DNA from: Aureobasidium sp. EXF-3400
Lineage: Eukaryota; Ascomycota; Dothideomycetes; Dothideales; Saccotheciaceae
Direction of reading: 5' to 3'
Assembly: GCA_024195585.1 (NCBI GenBank)
Contig: SWBL01000016.1
Location: 209,643-273,642, forward strand
DNA: 64,000 nucleotides
The notes below the pieces were generated by a model. The model ran no database searches. It saw only the letters and a list, made by a program, of their open reading frames with translations, and was not told the origin of the DNA. This document shows positions 1 to 10,763 of the stretch, piece by piece. Both the position numbers and the translations under genes were made by a program. Each line of letters starts with the position of its first letter. Positions within the stretch are counted from its first letter, which is position 1.

Positions 1-390
1 GTGGTGTTGAAGCATCTGGATGGTAGAGGTATTTCTCTGCATGTCAAGCAACCTGCTGGCCGTATTCTTCGTCCTGGAGAGATTCTCAAAATTTCTGGCG
101 AGGGTATGCCTATCAAGCGCTCAGATGCAAAGGGTGACCTATACCTCATCGTGGACGTCATCTTCCCTGAAGACGGCTGGTTGAGGGACGAGGCAACAAT
201 CCAGAAGATCAGAGACGTGTTGCCCAAGGCTGGATCAGAGGAAATCACAGCTGAGGAGGTAGATGAGGTCGACTGGGAGGTTATCAAGGACATGGAGGAC
301 TTTGGCGCTGGATCTGGAGACCCGAGGGCTGCCGAGTGGGAAGACGATTCCGAGGAGGAGGGCGAGGCTGCCCAGTGTGCCCAGCAATAG
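1..390 (+). CDS. Type I DnaJ (Hsp40) co-chaperone, C-terminal part, prenylated
   Basis: The reading frame is open from the window edge, so the J domain, Gly/Phe region and zinc-finger repeats lie outside. What remains is the second half of the DnaJ C-terminal substrate-binding domain (a GRILRPGEILKISGEGMP-like stretch, then KGDLYLIVDVIFPEDGWL) and an acidic Asp/Glu-rich tail. The protein ends in Cys-Ala-Gln-Gln, a CaaX box of the farnesylated kind seen in yeast Ydj1, so it probably sits on ER or mitochondrial outer membranes while serving cytosolic Hsp70. The family call is firm. Whether it is the Ydj1/Mas5 or the Xdj1 orthologue cannot be decided from this fragment; the acidic tail is compatible with either. 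Confidence 0.85.
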   Translation: MVLKHLDGRGISLHVKQPAGRILRPGEILKISGEGMPIKRSDAKGDLYLIVDVIFPEDGWLRDEATIQKIRDVLPKAGSEEITAEEVDEVDWEVIKDMEDFGAGSGDPRAAEWEDDSEEEGEAAQCAQQ

Positions 391-1513
391 ATGACGAATG
401 ACGAATTGGAAGCGAACAAGACATTGTGCTGTGGAAGAGGATGAAAAGTCATAGAACGATGGCAATATTTCTGGCGTACATAAGGTTTTGAGGCCATGGA
501 TGCTCTTTAGATCACTGATATATTGGAACTGCTCTGCTCAAATCTGCTACCACTACATTTCTTCCACCCACTCTGCACCTGTGCTTCTAGCACTATCAGA
601 GCAAGGAAGCACCACTTTCACAACGGCTGGCATATATCTCCCGCTAGACCCATCTTCCATCAAGAACCAATGGATCTCAGTTTCCGCCGGCTCCACGGTG
701 GGTGCGGCGAGTCAGTGGGATTCATTGGTTCTTCTTTTTGCTCGATGGTGTTCAAACCGTCCTCTCGCCATTCGGTTTCGCCCTTGTTCTGTTCAGGAAA
801 AAGATGAGACCTATGAAATCGTTCTCTCATTCTTTTGTGAGGATGATGCTGAGTATGCATTTTGTTCCTGCTTGTAAACTGTCCTCCCTGCTCTCACAGC
901 TTGTAAAGATAAAGATGACTCATTGGTGGTATATATACACCACAAGAAGTGTTTCTGTCATCCTACCAATTGGCACCGCCATTGACCTCATGCCTTACGG
1001 CTCTGGGGTGGTGGTGGCGCCAACTGGTAGGAGCATTTGTCTCTTTTTGCTCATGGTTATGTTCAATTCGTCCGCTCGCCGTTCGCTTTCGCCCTAGATC
1101 TGTGGTTACAGAATGAGATCTACGAGACCGATCCCTTATGCACTATGCCATACGAGGTTCATGTTGTCATTTGCAACTTGTTGTCTTTGTTCAGGTACTC
1201 AGCTTGTCGAAACAATAATTGGCTTGCTTGAGTTGGTGGTATGTATAGTTGCAAGTCAGTCTCCTGCCCATCTCGCCCAGCTCTTGCTGGACTTTGTTCA
1301 TCAGCTCTACGGTGGATGTAGTAGAGCAGGAGCCGGGTGATATTTTGTTTTGCTTGGTTCGGCTCGTGATTATGTTCAATCCATCGGCTCGCTGTCTTGT
1401 TTCGCTCTGAATGTGTATCGTATCCAACTCAGCTTGGGAGGGAGTTTGATGGCCTCAAATGATTTCCAAGTATGAATACAATTTCCAGAGCCCGGTGATG
1501 TATACAGCCATAC
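391..1513. repeat. Degenerate ~312 bp tandem repeat between DnaJ and ATG16
   Basis: This is the 3' intergenic DNA between two convergent genes. It contains about two and a half diverged copies of a ~312 bp unit. Anchors recur in the same order: a CTCYACGGTGG-like block at 691, 1001 and 1305; a GTTCAA...CTCGCC.TTCG.TTTCGCYCT block at 750, 1061 and 1374; ATGAGAYCTAYGA at about 804 and 1113; and TTGGTGGTATRTATA at about 920 and 1233. The many differences are mostly substitutions. No reading frame through it is convincing. Confidence 0.65.
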
Positions 1514-2125
1514 TCATTCCCACCCACTTTCCCGATTCGTCCTCTCAACCTCCGTGCTCATCCTCTCCATCCATCTCCTCACCAAATCCGCATTCTCACC
1601 CTTCAGTTTTTCGTTTTCCCTCTCTACAGCATTAAACTGAATGTTCGCAACCAATATATCGTCCTGTACCTCTTCAACAAGCTTTTTCTTTTCCCTGAGC
1701 TCTTCATCTCGGTCTTTGAGTTTGCGCTCCAGAGCAGCGAGTTGACGGTGTACGGAGGTGAGTTGTTGGGTCAATGTGCTATTGGAGGTTGTGAGGGTAG
1801 TGTTTGTGGTTTGGTAGGTGAGAAGTTGGGTTGCGAGGGTGGAGCGGGCGGCTTGAGTCGTTGTTAGATCTTGACGAAGGCGGGTGATTTCGTCGTTGAC
1901 ATTCTGATCCGAATGACCCGCAGGAGTCACTCCGGGGGTCGCAGAGGTGGGAGCGATGCTTTTGCGGTCGGCCAGACGAGTGTCTGAGTATGTTCAGTGA
2001 TTTAGTCTATGTGAGGTGGGCAGAGGAGTCAAAGGCATACAGGCATCGATATATGATTTGTTGGTAGATTCGCGTCTATCGCGGACATCCAGAGCCGCGA
2101 GGTAGAGCGTGCTCCAGTCGGCCAT
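1514..2125 (-). CDS. ATG16: Autophagy protein Atg16
   Basis: Two exons on the minus strand, 2125-2041 and 1983-1514, joined over a 57 nt intron (donor GTATGC, acceptor CTCAG), give 184 residues. The N-terminus (MADWSTLYLAALDVRDRRE, then YIDAYTRLADR) is the Atg5-binding segment of fungal Atg16. From about residue 55 to the end it is a long coiled coil (the LERKLKDRDEELREKKKLVEEVQ region), finishing with the typical RRWMERM. Atg16 dimerises through this coil and carries Atg12-Atg5 to the phagophore, where the complex promotes Atg8 lipidation. Length and architecture match the short fungal form without a WD40 domain. Splicing restores the N-terminal motif in frame, which supports the model. Confidence 0.93.
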
Positions 2126-2316
2126 TTCACATTGTGGTGTTTGTGCTAAGGAAGGTTGATGCAAGACCAGAAGACGAAGTTGGCGATGACGAGCCTGGCA
2201 TGTGACAGCGCCAAGCCTTGAGCATCAACCCTTCCTTCCTCCTTCTTCTTCTGTCCGTCCACGCATCGTGTATCTCATCATTTGCTCGGACAACAGCAAC
2301 GTTTAAGGAGATAACA

Positions 2317-3171
2317 TCAATCTTGCATGAGTTTGAAGCATACAGCAGCCACTTCTCTACTGGTCACCGAGAGTGGGCTCTGATGCTCACTGAGCTCTAA
2401 TAAAGCCTTCCTCCAGGTTTGCCAGTGCTCAGCCATGGTACAGCTTACTGCTTCCTGTAGTCCATGACTTGCACCAGGAACTGCTCTTGGATAGCTTCTA
2501 GACTCCTCTAGATTCAGGCTGTGCCGAAGCTGTGTTCCTGCACATTCGAGCCATGCATATACCTCGAATATCAACACATCAAGTCCAGCTCGTCCCGAAC
2601 ATACTAAGTTGATCACCTCGTATCCCCATTCTGCACCTATACCACCTAGGCCACGAATAAACATCTCAGCCTCTGCTTTTCCAATAGCTTCGAAGTGTTG
2701 ACAAAGCTCGGCTTTCCTGGCATCGGTCCATTTCTCCTTCTCCCATGGTGCTGGACCGTTGAGATGTAGGCGGTTAAGGTCACTCCACATATTGCCAAAG
2801 CCAGGCAGCTGAGACCAATCGATACAACCAGTGGGCGGTAATGCCAGCATGGCAGTGAGAAGATCGAGTATCTTCTGGCGATCGTCGGTCAACTCGACCA
2901 GTGCGTCAAACAACAGCCCCCACAGTCGGTATAGCTCAGAGGACGGATCTGCTTCCCTAAGAATGGGTGATACGATCCTATGCGCGGCTTCTTGCACATT
3001 CAGGTTGCCAGAAAGATAGTCGCATAGAGCTTTCGCCTCTTCGTGGTGGCAGCCGTCGCCTGCTGCTAGAGCGTTGTCATCCGCTGCAGCTTGTGAGTTG
3101 ATCCAGGCTGTCCGAGATTGCATCTTGTCTGAGAAGTATAGGCCAAGGTATAGAGGACAGATGACTTCCAT
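2317..3171 (-). CDS. DUF3632-like fungal protein
   Basis: An intronless frame of 284 residues from the first in-frame ATG (MEVICPLYLG). A short in-frame extension upstream to 3195 lacks an ATG and could belong to an unseen exon. The protein is mostly helical and rich in Trp and Leu. It carries a HHEEAKALCDYLSGNLNVQ segment near residue 45 followed by an AAHRIVSPI helix, a pattern I associate with the fungal DUF3632 family, whose function is unknown. No signal peptide or membrane span is visible. It is tail-to-head with ATG16, about 190 nt away. The coding call is good; the family name is tentative. Confidence 0.65.
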   Translation of the reverse strand: MEVICPLYLGLYFSDKMQSRTAWINSQAAADDNALAAGDGCHHEEAKALCDYLSGNLNVQEAAHRIVSPILREADPSSELYRLWGLLFDALVELTDDRQKILDLLTAMLALPPTGCIDWSQLPGFGNMWSDLNRLHLNGPAPWEKEKWTDARKAELCQHFEAIGKAEAEMFIRGLGGIGAEWGYEVINLVCSGRAGLDVLIFEVYAWLECAGTQLRHSLNLEESRSYPRAVPGASHGLQEAVSCTMAEHWQTWRKALLELSEHQSPLSVTSREVAAVCFKLMQD

Positions 3172-4175
3172 TTCATTATTGTTACGAGGATCCACAATAG
3201 TTTCTGCATGATTACATCACTGCCTAGACTAACTCATACTTGGAGGTTAGATTTAGTATGAACCAAAAGCAAGATCTGAGAAGAGGAAGGAATACCTGGA
3301 AAGCTGGAGGGTACAACTCCTACCCTGACCATCTTCTTGTTGTAGCCTACCTACACAATGTCGGCACCATGTCCGGACAGAAAATCGCGTTGCAACAGCT
3401 CGAACCCCAACTACAATAAGCGTTGCCGCTTTAGTACTCCGGAGACAATGTTGTATAGCTCAGAGAGCCTTGGGACAAATGTCTTGGGGCACTGAGCTCA
3501 GTTGTCGGACTCTATGAGAGCATCGATTTTCCCAACACCAGCTGTAAGAGCTGCTGAGCAGACTACAAAAAATCCCATGGAAGCTCCCGCTATCTGCTTC
3601 TATCATGGCGTCTCTGACGAACTGCACGAACGAGTGATAGATAATCTAGAGCTGGGGCCGGAGGCAAACCATCCGGCTTTGTTTGTGTAGGTTCACGGCG
3701 CGTCACTTGATAGATAGTTCACCAACTCCGTCTTGGAAGTCATCGTGTTTGTCTTCACTTCTGCAAAACCATACGCGCAAGCAAACTTTCTGTCACTGTG
3801 TTCTCACCCCTTCCAGTCTCAGACTTTTCCAAAGCACAACCCCTTCACTTCAGTTCACCTAGACTGTTTACCAAACCCTCTATTTTCACATCCTGTCACC
3901 TTCCTCCCAATCCGCGCGGCATTTTTCTGCGCCAATTGTTCACACGCACCCCGGCATTAACTTTCTGCGTCGCTGCGCCGTGACCCGGCATATTCGCGTA
4001 TCCAAACATTCTCACGACGCATCCTTGACTGATCGTCTCCACCGCTTGACCTGCACCGCCGCAAACGCCTTCTCACTGCCATAACACACCACTTCCTCTA
4101 TCGTACAAGCCGACACGTGAGACTTTCTTCGATCATTCCATGAACAAAAAGTGCTGACACTAATTCTTGGACAGG
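3172..4175. promoter_or_regulatory. Intergenic region with probable 5' UTR intron of the first F-box-like gene
   Basis: No supportable coding region. The part from about 3780 to 4060 is C/T-rich, as in many fungal promoters and 5' leaders. Just before the ATG at 4176 is a branch-point-like CTGAC followed by an acceptor (TTGGACAG), with a candidate GTGAGA donor near 4117. This suggests a 5' UTR intron ending immediately upstream of the start codon. Confidence 0.45.
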
Positions 4176-5471
4176 ATGTCAACCACCGCAAAGCCACCAC
4201 CACACTTGCTCTCTACGCCCAATGAGGTGCTTGCCAACATATGCACGTACGCTACCAATGGCGATGATTCGAAAAGGTACTGTTGTAACGGAAAGAGCTG
4301 GCTCCAAGCTGTCCGTCTCACCTGCAAACAGCTTTACCCTTCAGCTACAATTGAGCTCAGCAAACGATTTCTCACCTGTCTCCCAATCATGGCAGCTCGT
4401 GGTAGCCTCGAGACACTACTCAAAATTTGTAAACATCCCTTGATCGGTCCTCAAGTTCGGAAGATTTCAATGTATGGTTGTCGGCTTGATCAGGACCTGC
4501 TATCATCTCTGAGGAGAGGTTTGGATTCCAGCCTTCGCGGAGGAGACCTACGAGACATCAGGAAAGCTCGATCACGGTTGCAGGCCTTCCTGGACTTTCT
4601 AGAGGACGAAATGGAGCTCGAACAAAACGCGGGTATCTTTTGCCTCCTCGTGAATGCACTCAAAGTAATCCGAGGATACGGACATTCGGTCAGTCTTACC
4701 GTTTTTAACTACCCGGATCAATGCCCACAGATGATTGGCTACCAAAACGCCATCGAGCAGATCTCCGAGGATAGGGAAACTCCAATCGAGGACATAATCA
4801 CACGCGATGGTATTAGATCTTCGTTCAAGATACTTTTTTCTGCAGCAGCCAGGAGTAAATGTTGCGTGGATCGACTTTCGCTAGATGTTCACCGTGCATG
4901 GTGCGAGACCGACTTCCCGCATAGGAAGATGGATAATGATTTCTGTCTCAAAACGGAACAAGTCTTCCTCAACGTCAAGGCCTTCGATCTCTCCGTCACC
5001 GAAAACTTATTCACAAACGACCTTGATGGTATGGTGAGGAGCTTTCTCTCGCTCACGAAGAACCTGGAGGCTTTGTACCTCTGCTGCGATTCTGACCTCG
5101 AGGATAAGGCCAAATCGTTTGGCAGAGCTATCGAGCTACTCCGGTCGGATCGTCTGCAGTATGCTGACCTTAATGGAGGAGTTTGTGCTCAAGCTGACTT
5201 GGTGTCATTCTTGAACAGGCACAAGGGTACCTTGAGGGAACTTGACCTTCACCACCTCACACTGGAGGGCTCATGGCAAGAGGTCATAATCTGGATACGG
5301 GATACTTGTTCACTCGATGACTTGAGCATGAGGTGGCTGTACGAACATGACAAGGACGGACAAGAAGTAGAATGGACTGACGGGAGTAGACGCCTTAGTA
5401 ATCTCTCAGATCTGGGCGAATACCTCGAACAGAAGCGCAGAGAGCAGGCAGGCCTCGAGACAGAAGACTGA
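4176..5471 (+). CDS. F-box-like protein, paralogue 1 of 4
   Basis: A 431-residue intronless frame starting at the first ATG after a probable 5' UTR intron. Residues ~10-50 fit an F-box (LLSTPNEVLANICTYA, then the helix AVRLTCKQLYPSA). It is followed by a stretch shared with the three downstream paralogues (ICKHPLIGPQVRKI). The middle is helical. The C-terminal half has leucine-rich, LRR-like segments, including LNRHKGTLRELDLHHLTLEG.W, which all four copies share. F-box proteins normally link substrates to Skp1-Cul1 ubiquitin ligases; that role here is inferred from family only. The C-terminus is charged. It is the first of four co-oriented copies. Confidence 0.8.
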   Translation: MSTTAKPPPHLLSTPNEVLANICTYATNGDDSKRYCCNGKSWLQAVRLTCKQLYPSATIELSKRFLTCLPIMAARGSLETLLKICKHPLIGPQVRKISMYGCRLDQDLLSSLRRGLDSSLRGGDLRDIRKARSRLQAFLDFLEDEMELEQNAGIFCLLVNALKVIRGYGHSVSLTVFNYPDQCPQMIGYQNAIEQISEDRETPIEDIITRDGIRSSFKILFSAAARSKCCVDRLSLDVHRAWCETDFPHRKMDNDFCLKTEQVFLNVKAFDLSVTENLFTNDLDGMVRSFLSLTKNLEALYLCCDSDLEDKAKSFGRAIELLRSDRLQYADLNGGVCAQADLVSFLNRHKGTLRELDLHHLTLEGSWQEVIIWIRDTCSLDDLSMRWLYEHDKDGQEVEWTDGSRRLSNLSDLGEYLEQKRREQAGLETED

Positions 5472-6116
5472 TGTAGGGTGGAAGAAGAGACCGGTCACAT
5501 TGGTTGCACAATACAACGACAAAATTGTTGCGACGTTCGAGAGGTCAACAGAAGATGGTCCAGGGAAAAGAAGAGCAGGAGCGACAGGAGTTGACACTTG
5601 TACATTAGTCCAAGCATAAACCAAGCAAATCACAGAGGTCGCTCGAGAATCCCTTTGTCTTTTTTTCCGTCGTGTTGTTGTATCTTCACTTGACCATCTC
5701 GCACCTTCCTTGAAGCACCTTTCCTATTTCACTTTTTCCTTCCCAAAGCTAACGTAGCTCAACCGCCTCACTTTTGTTTCATCACCCGCAACACTTCTTC
5801 CCGGAAGCTTGCCCCTCGTTTGCACTTCGTTTGTTACAACTCATCTCATCCTATCAACCAAACTCGTTGTGATCATCTCACAAACTTTCTAACACCTCTG
5901 TGCGCATCAAAAGCGCTGCTTCCCTCTTGGCTCTGTACATCACTGCCTGAGAACTGTCCGCACTCTATTGCGGCAAGCGCTAGCCTACTTGACGCACAAA
6001 TTTACGACTTTCTCGATTCTGTCCAACGCAAAACCTGACAATCAAGTTACCTGCGCACTCCGACACGTACGATCTTACATCTATCTTGCCAATGACTCTG
6101 CTGATCAACTTTTAGC
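5472..6116. promoter_or_regulatory. Spacer and 5' leader of paralogue 2
   Basis: About 645 nt without a credible gene. The second half is C/T-rich. A branch point and acceptor (CTGATCAACTTTTAG) end two nucleotides before the ATG at 6117, again pointing to a 5' UTR intron, the same arrangement as in paralogue 1. Confidence 0.45.
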
Positions 6117-7487
6117 ATGTCAACGATCCAAAATCCCCCTCCCGACTTGCTCTCGCTACCAAACGAGCTTCTTGCAAAGATTTGCGTCTATGCCGTCGAT
6201 GAAGAACCATCCATGCGCGGCAAAGATTGGCTGCGAGCAGTCCGCCTCACCTGCAAGCTGCTCTACACCCCAGCAACCAAGGAGCTTGCGAAGCGGTTCT
6301 TTACGAGTCCCGACGTGATGATGTCCAGACACAGCCTACAGAGACTGGTCGCCCTGTGCAAGCATGATCTCATTGGGCCATACGTCCGGGAAATCGTCTT
6401 CTATCCTTATCGACTGGACAATGAGTCTTTTGGTAGGATCCAAACCAAAATGAGCTCCCTAATCATCACGGCAGATCACGAGGGTATTGCGGAGGCTAAG
6501 AGACATGTTGAATGTTACTTCGCAAGAGTTCAGGAAGACATAGTCTTGAAAACTTCGGGCGATGCTAAGATGCTCTTCAAGGAAGCGTTTGGTGCGCTTC
6601 GAAAGTACCAGAATCGCATAAAGCTAGTTGCAACGACAAAGACGACAACCGAGTCAGTCAAGGTGTTTTCTGGCCACACCGAATGGAGAAGTTACAGACC
6701 TCGTATTGGAGAGTTTCTCTCCTTCTCGAAGATTGCGTTTGTCGACGGCGGCGGCACGACGTCTATCTTGCCGATATTCGAAGCCGCTTACGCAGCTGGC
6801 AGTCAGATACACGCTTTCAAACTGAGACTGGACACTATGGAAGATAACGTACCTGTCCATCTATCTGTTCACAGTATCCAGGCTCTCTCCCGCTTGCAAA
6901 TGCTTGAAATCGATATCGATGGACTTCACACAACCCGTACAATCAACAGGACCCTGATCAAGGTTATCTCTATCGCCACGAGACTTGCGATAGTCGCCTT
7001 CTCCTCCGGATCTGTGCATACTAAGAGGTTCTGGACTTTAGCTTCCTACATGTCTGACATGACCAGAGCATTGGACTCACACGCTCTCCGCCAGATGTGG
7101 TTGAGAAAGACCGTAGTGGAGTGCGAGAGTCTTTTGATGATGCTCAGAAAGCACAGCAGCACATTGAAAGAATTGACGATATACAACGTCTTCTTGCTTG
7201 GATACTGGCACGAGATCCTTCCGTGCATCAGGGATGAACTTCACTTGGACAAACTTGTCCTGATCAACCTCGCCACCATTGACAAATTCAAATTTCGGGG
7301 CGATTTTGAGAATGCAGAAGTTGACTACGTACTCGACGGTAGTGTTGAATTGTACGGACATGAAAAGGTGACATCTGGTATAGATGAAGTGCTCTTCAAA
7401 TGGAACAGAGAGAAGGTAGATCCAGACTACGATCTGAGCTGGGGAAATGCTGATGATGTGGGCCACTTAGCTTATCCTGAGGACTGA
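6117..7487 (+). CDS. F-box-like protein, paralogue 2 of 4
   Basis: A 456-residue intronless frame. Its N-terminus carries the family F-box pattern (LLSLPNELLAKICVYA, then AVRLTCKLLYTPATKELAKRF), followed by CKHDLIGPYVREI. The C-terminal segment LRKHSSTLKEL...LLGYWHEILPCI matches the LRR-like block of the other copies. The tail (VDYVLDGSVELYG) aligns with that of paralogue 3. No catalytic domain, signal peptide or membrane span. It is closer to paralogue 1 in the N-terminal 90 residues (both keep W-L-x-A-V-R-L-T-C-K) than to paralogues 3 and 4. Function as an SCF substrate adaptor is inferred. Confidence 0.8.
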   Translation: MSTIQNPPPDLLSLPNELLAKICVYAVDEEPSMRGKDWLRAVRLTCKLLYTPATKELAKRFFTSPDVMMSRHSLQRLVALCKHDLIGPYVREIVFYPYRLDNESFGRIQTKMSSLIITADHEGIAEAKRHVECYFARVQEDIVLKTSGDAKMLFKEAFGALRKYQNRIKLVATTKTTTESVKVFSGHTEWRSYRPRIGEFLSFSKIAFVDGGGTTSILPIFEAAYAAGSQIHAFKLRLDTMEDNVPVHLSVHSIQALSRLQMLEIDIDGLHTTRTINRTLIKVISIATRLAIVAFSSGSVHTKRFWTLASYMSDMTRALDSHALRQMWLRKTVVECESLLMMLRKHSSTLKELTIYNVFLLGYWHEILPCIRDELHLDKLVLINLATIDKFKFRGDFENAEVDYVLDGSVELYGHEKVTSGIDEVLFKWNREKVDPDYDLSWGNADDVGHLAYPED

Positions 7488-8428
7488 GAAGAAAGAACAC
7501 GACGCATTGCAGAGGAAGAGTGGATGAATGTGGGAAAGCAGGATGGGACTTGCGCAACAGCCGTACGAGGGAGGAAATGGAGGTCGCTTGCGTTTTTCGG
7601 GTTCTTCCTTTCCATACAAAGCAAAATCAAAGTTTTCCACTCTATGCTTCTCATAGTTGTAACAAACAAGAGAATCATCTCGGAACCAACAGATATGCTC
7701 GCGTGCCAGGAAATATATTGTGTGAAGCTGAGGAAACATACTTTGGTCCTGGAAATACTAGCAAATATACTTCTGACCTGGAATCCTCCGAGACAGCTCT
7801 GTATTGGAATACTGTTCTGGCATCAGATGCAAGGAGTCAAACTCAAATGTTCGTCTTGCTTGGTTGGTTGCTCGAAAGTTTTTGCTGATTTTATGCGGCG
7901 GGAGATGATATTTATTTCTCTGTGTACCATGTCACGAAGACTTCTAAACACCTGCTTACAGCTCCAGAGGGTCACTTCCAAGGAACCCGGATTGCTGTTT
8001 GCAGTCTCCAAATCTTCTCGTCACTGAACTGATTGTTACTCGGCCATCTAGCCTTGATTATTCATTCACATACTTTCTCAACCAAAGACGATTTGAGAAA
8101 GAGCTTGAACAGTGAGATAAGCATGAACTCGTAATGAATACTGCTCCATCGCTCGAATATAACGAACGACTTCCCAACCACACGAGTGACAGACTGCGGC
8201 GTTCCGTAAATCGGACACTCACTAATCCTCAGCGCCTTCTCATTTCGTGCTTCTGGTAGCTTCACCACCTTCCTTCCGTTTCGTCTTCCCCTCCCTTCGC
8301 TGACTGACTCTGTATCTAGTCTCCTTTCTCCACAGCTCATCTCAACCACAACATCACACAACACATCAGTACTCTTCATCTGATATTTACTTGAACCATT
8401 CGTATCCTTCCTTCGTCTATCACTCAAG
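7488..8428. other. Spacer between paralogues 2 and 3
   Basis: About 940 nt. Several open frames cross it, but none has a start, composition or splice signals that persuade me. The last ~200 nt before 8429 are C/T-rich and probably contain the promoter and leader of paralogue 3. Confidence 0.4.
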
Positions 8429-9863
8429 ATGTCCCAACTCAACCTGAGCCAGCTGGAGTCTCGCGTCTCCAAAGGACCACCCCCGTAAGCTCAACATCGC
8501 GGAAGCTCAATAATCTCGCATACTAATGACCCATTCTCAAAGGTCTAACTCGGCTATGACACCCGCTGCTGGTCTTCTTGCATGCTCCAACGAAGTGCTC
8601 ACCATGATCTTCAACAACCCGAGCTTGAGCAAGAAAGACATCAAATCCCTACGCCTCACTTCCAAGGAGCTCTCTCCAGCCGCGACAAGAAAATTTGCGA
8701 GGCGCTACCTCACCGAACCATTTTTCATACTGTCCAGATACAGCTTGCAGTCACTGGTCAATATCTGCAAACATCCAGTCTTCGGCCCTCAGATCCGCTC
8801 TATCGGCTTCCTGGCCGCCACGATGCACACCAAAGGCCTTAGCGACCGTACTGCCCGGCTAAGCTACTATGAGCCAGGCCCTACGGCAGTCGAAGAGGTG
8901 GCAGATCGCTATACCGAGATCAGTGACTACGCGAAGCTATGCAAGGATCAACTTCAGCTGTCAGCCTCGGGGGACACGGAAAAGCTTCTTCTCAATGCTT
9001 TGGAAGCAGTCCGCCATCCAATCTCAATCACAGTCACTGATGATCCGGAGTCTGTAGACCCTGATGGAGTTATTGGTCTCCCAGTCACAATCTGCCGCCA
9101 TGATGAGATATCGGGCAGGTATGTCGCGAAGATATCAGAATTCAACTCGAAGATGAGCAGCTTCTTCACATTGCTCCAGAAGACAATCACTGGACTGACA
9201 TCTAGAGATCTTATGCTGCTGACTGGCCTAAAGGTCAACATCAGGCGTCGTTCTCAGGCCGTGGTATCCACCTCAAGCCCTGATTGCATTGTGATCGAGC
9301 GATTCAAGAGTGTATACTCTGATCTTCCAACCCTTCACCTTGACTTCAATCTCGAAGCTTTGCGATGCTCAGTGACTTTCAAGGCTCTGGAAGACCTGTT
9401 CAAAGCAGCGCCCAAGCTACAGATGTTCGCATTCACGACAAGCTGCACAGGCAAAAGAGCTGTTGCTATGAGCACTCTAGAGCGTGTTGCCAAGATCTTC
9501 GAGCTCGAGACTGCGTTCAAGCTCAAAGCGCTCGTACTAGACAGCGTACCATGTACATTGGAAACTTTTCTGATGCTCATGAAGAGACACAAGCAGACGT
9601 TGGTGGATATCAAGCTCTCCAGAGTCACGCTGCTTGGAGGCTGGAAACCTTGCCTGTCAATGATGCGCAAGGACCTCGATCTGCAGAACTTGCATCTCAA
9701 CCTTCCGCAGATCGTCAGTCGTAACAACGTTACGAACAGAGGTGTCTTCGTGGTTACAGGATTCAGATGGGGCAATGGCACGGTAATATCTCACAACTTT
9801 AAGGGCCAGGAGAGCATACACGCCGGACTGGACCGCATGATTCTTTGCGCTCCTGCCGCATAA
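8429..9863 (+). CDS. F-box-like protein, paralogue 3 of 4
   Basis: Two exons, 8429-8484 and 8543-9863, give 458 residues starting MSQLNLSQLESRVSKGPPP. The 58 nt intron has a GTAAGC donor, a textbook TACTAAT branch point and a CAAAG acceptor. The ATG at 8526 lies inside the branch point and is therefore not the start. The F-box-like part is LLACSNEVLTMIFNN, then LRLTSKELSPAATRKFARRY. ICKHPVFGPQIRSI and the LMKRHKQTL...LLGGW block tie it to the other three copies. An acidic frame just downstream (about 9907-10116) could be reached by an alternative splice from GTAATA at 9783 to the acceptor at 9906, but alignment to paralogue 2 favours the unspliced end. Confidence 0.8.
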
Positions 9864-10763
9864 GCCGACAGACATGATCACAATCGAAAAACCATGAGAC
9901 GTGCAGGACAATACAAATGGAGAGAACGAGAGCGACCTAGGAGAAGATGAGATCTACCTGGACGGAGCATTGGCCATCGAGATTGCTATGGCCAAACAAC
10001 AAGTCAACAAGCAACTGGGAGTAAGAGAGGCATGGAGGAGCTTCCAGGGGACATCATGGTCCAAAGAGAGAAGAAGTGTCATTGCACAGGCAACGAACCA
10101 GACAGTCGATTTCTGAAAACGGCGAGGGGAAAAACGGGCTTCCAGACCATTGCATCAACCTATCCCTGTATACTAGATCATTAGGTAACAATCAGCCTTT
10201 CATTCATTGGACAAACACATTTATCATAAGAAAAAGCTGCAACCGTCAAAGCAGTCTTACAAGTTTGTCTCGAATGTTCTGCAAATCGTGTCAGTATCGT
10301 GGTAGTTGTCTCAACCGCTGTCGCCTAGTCTTTCAAAACTACAGATCTCCACAAATCGTTCTTGACTAACTCGATGATTATATCAGTGTTGCAGTGTTGT
10401 ATTTCGTCGCTCTTACATGCTTTGTGTGGAAGTAAATACGAGAATGTTTGCAACACGTTCTTTCCCAGCTCGAACAAAGATGTATTGATCTTGCTTCAAT
10501 GTTCTTTCTTTCTTACCTTTCTTTTTTCCTGATCCAAGACCTGCTTATTGTTATCAAACTTCCAGTACCATCTTTCATCGTCTTGGATAGCCATTGGTCA
10601 TGTCTAGGAGCTTTTGTCTGCTTTGAATTGTAGACTAGGATTTCCTAGAACCTACAGTCGCTGGCAGCCTGTGGACGGAGTAATACTTCAATCGCAGTCG
10701 GCCTCATTTTCCGCCAAACCTGTCAGGACCAACTTCAGCATCGTACCCTTACTTCTCTCAATC
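9864..10763. other. Spacer between paralogues 3 and 4
   Basis: About 900 nt. The first 250 nt contain an open acidic-then-basic frame without an ATG (see paralogue 3). From 10140 to 10760 I see no gene; it probably holds the terminator of paralogue 3 and the promoter of paralogue 4. Confidence 0.4.

Noticed and set aside
8526..8545. ATG at 8526 as start of F-box-like paralogue 3
   Set aside because: It lies inside a TACTAATGAC branch point of an intron whose donor and acceptor join a better upstream exon in frame.
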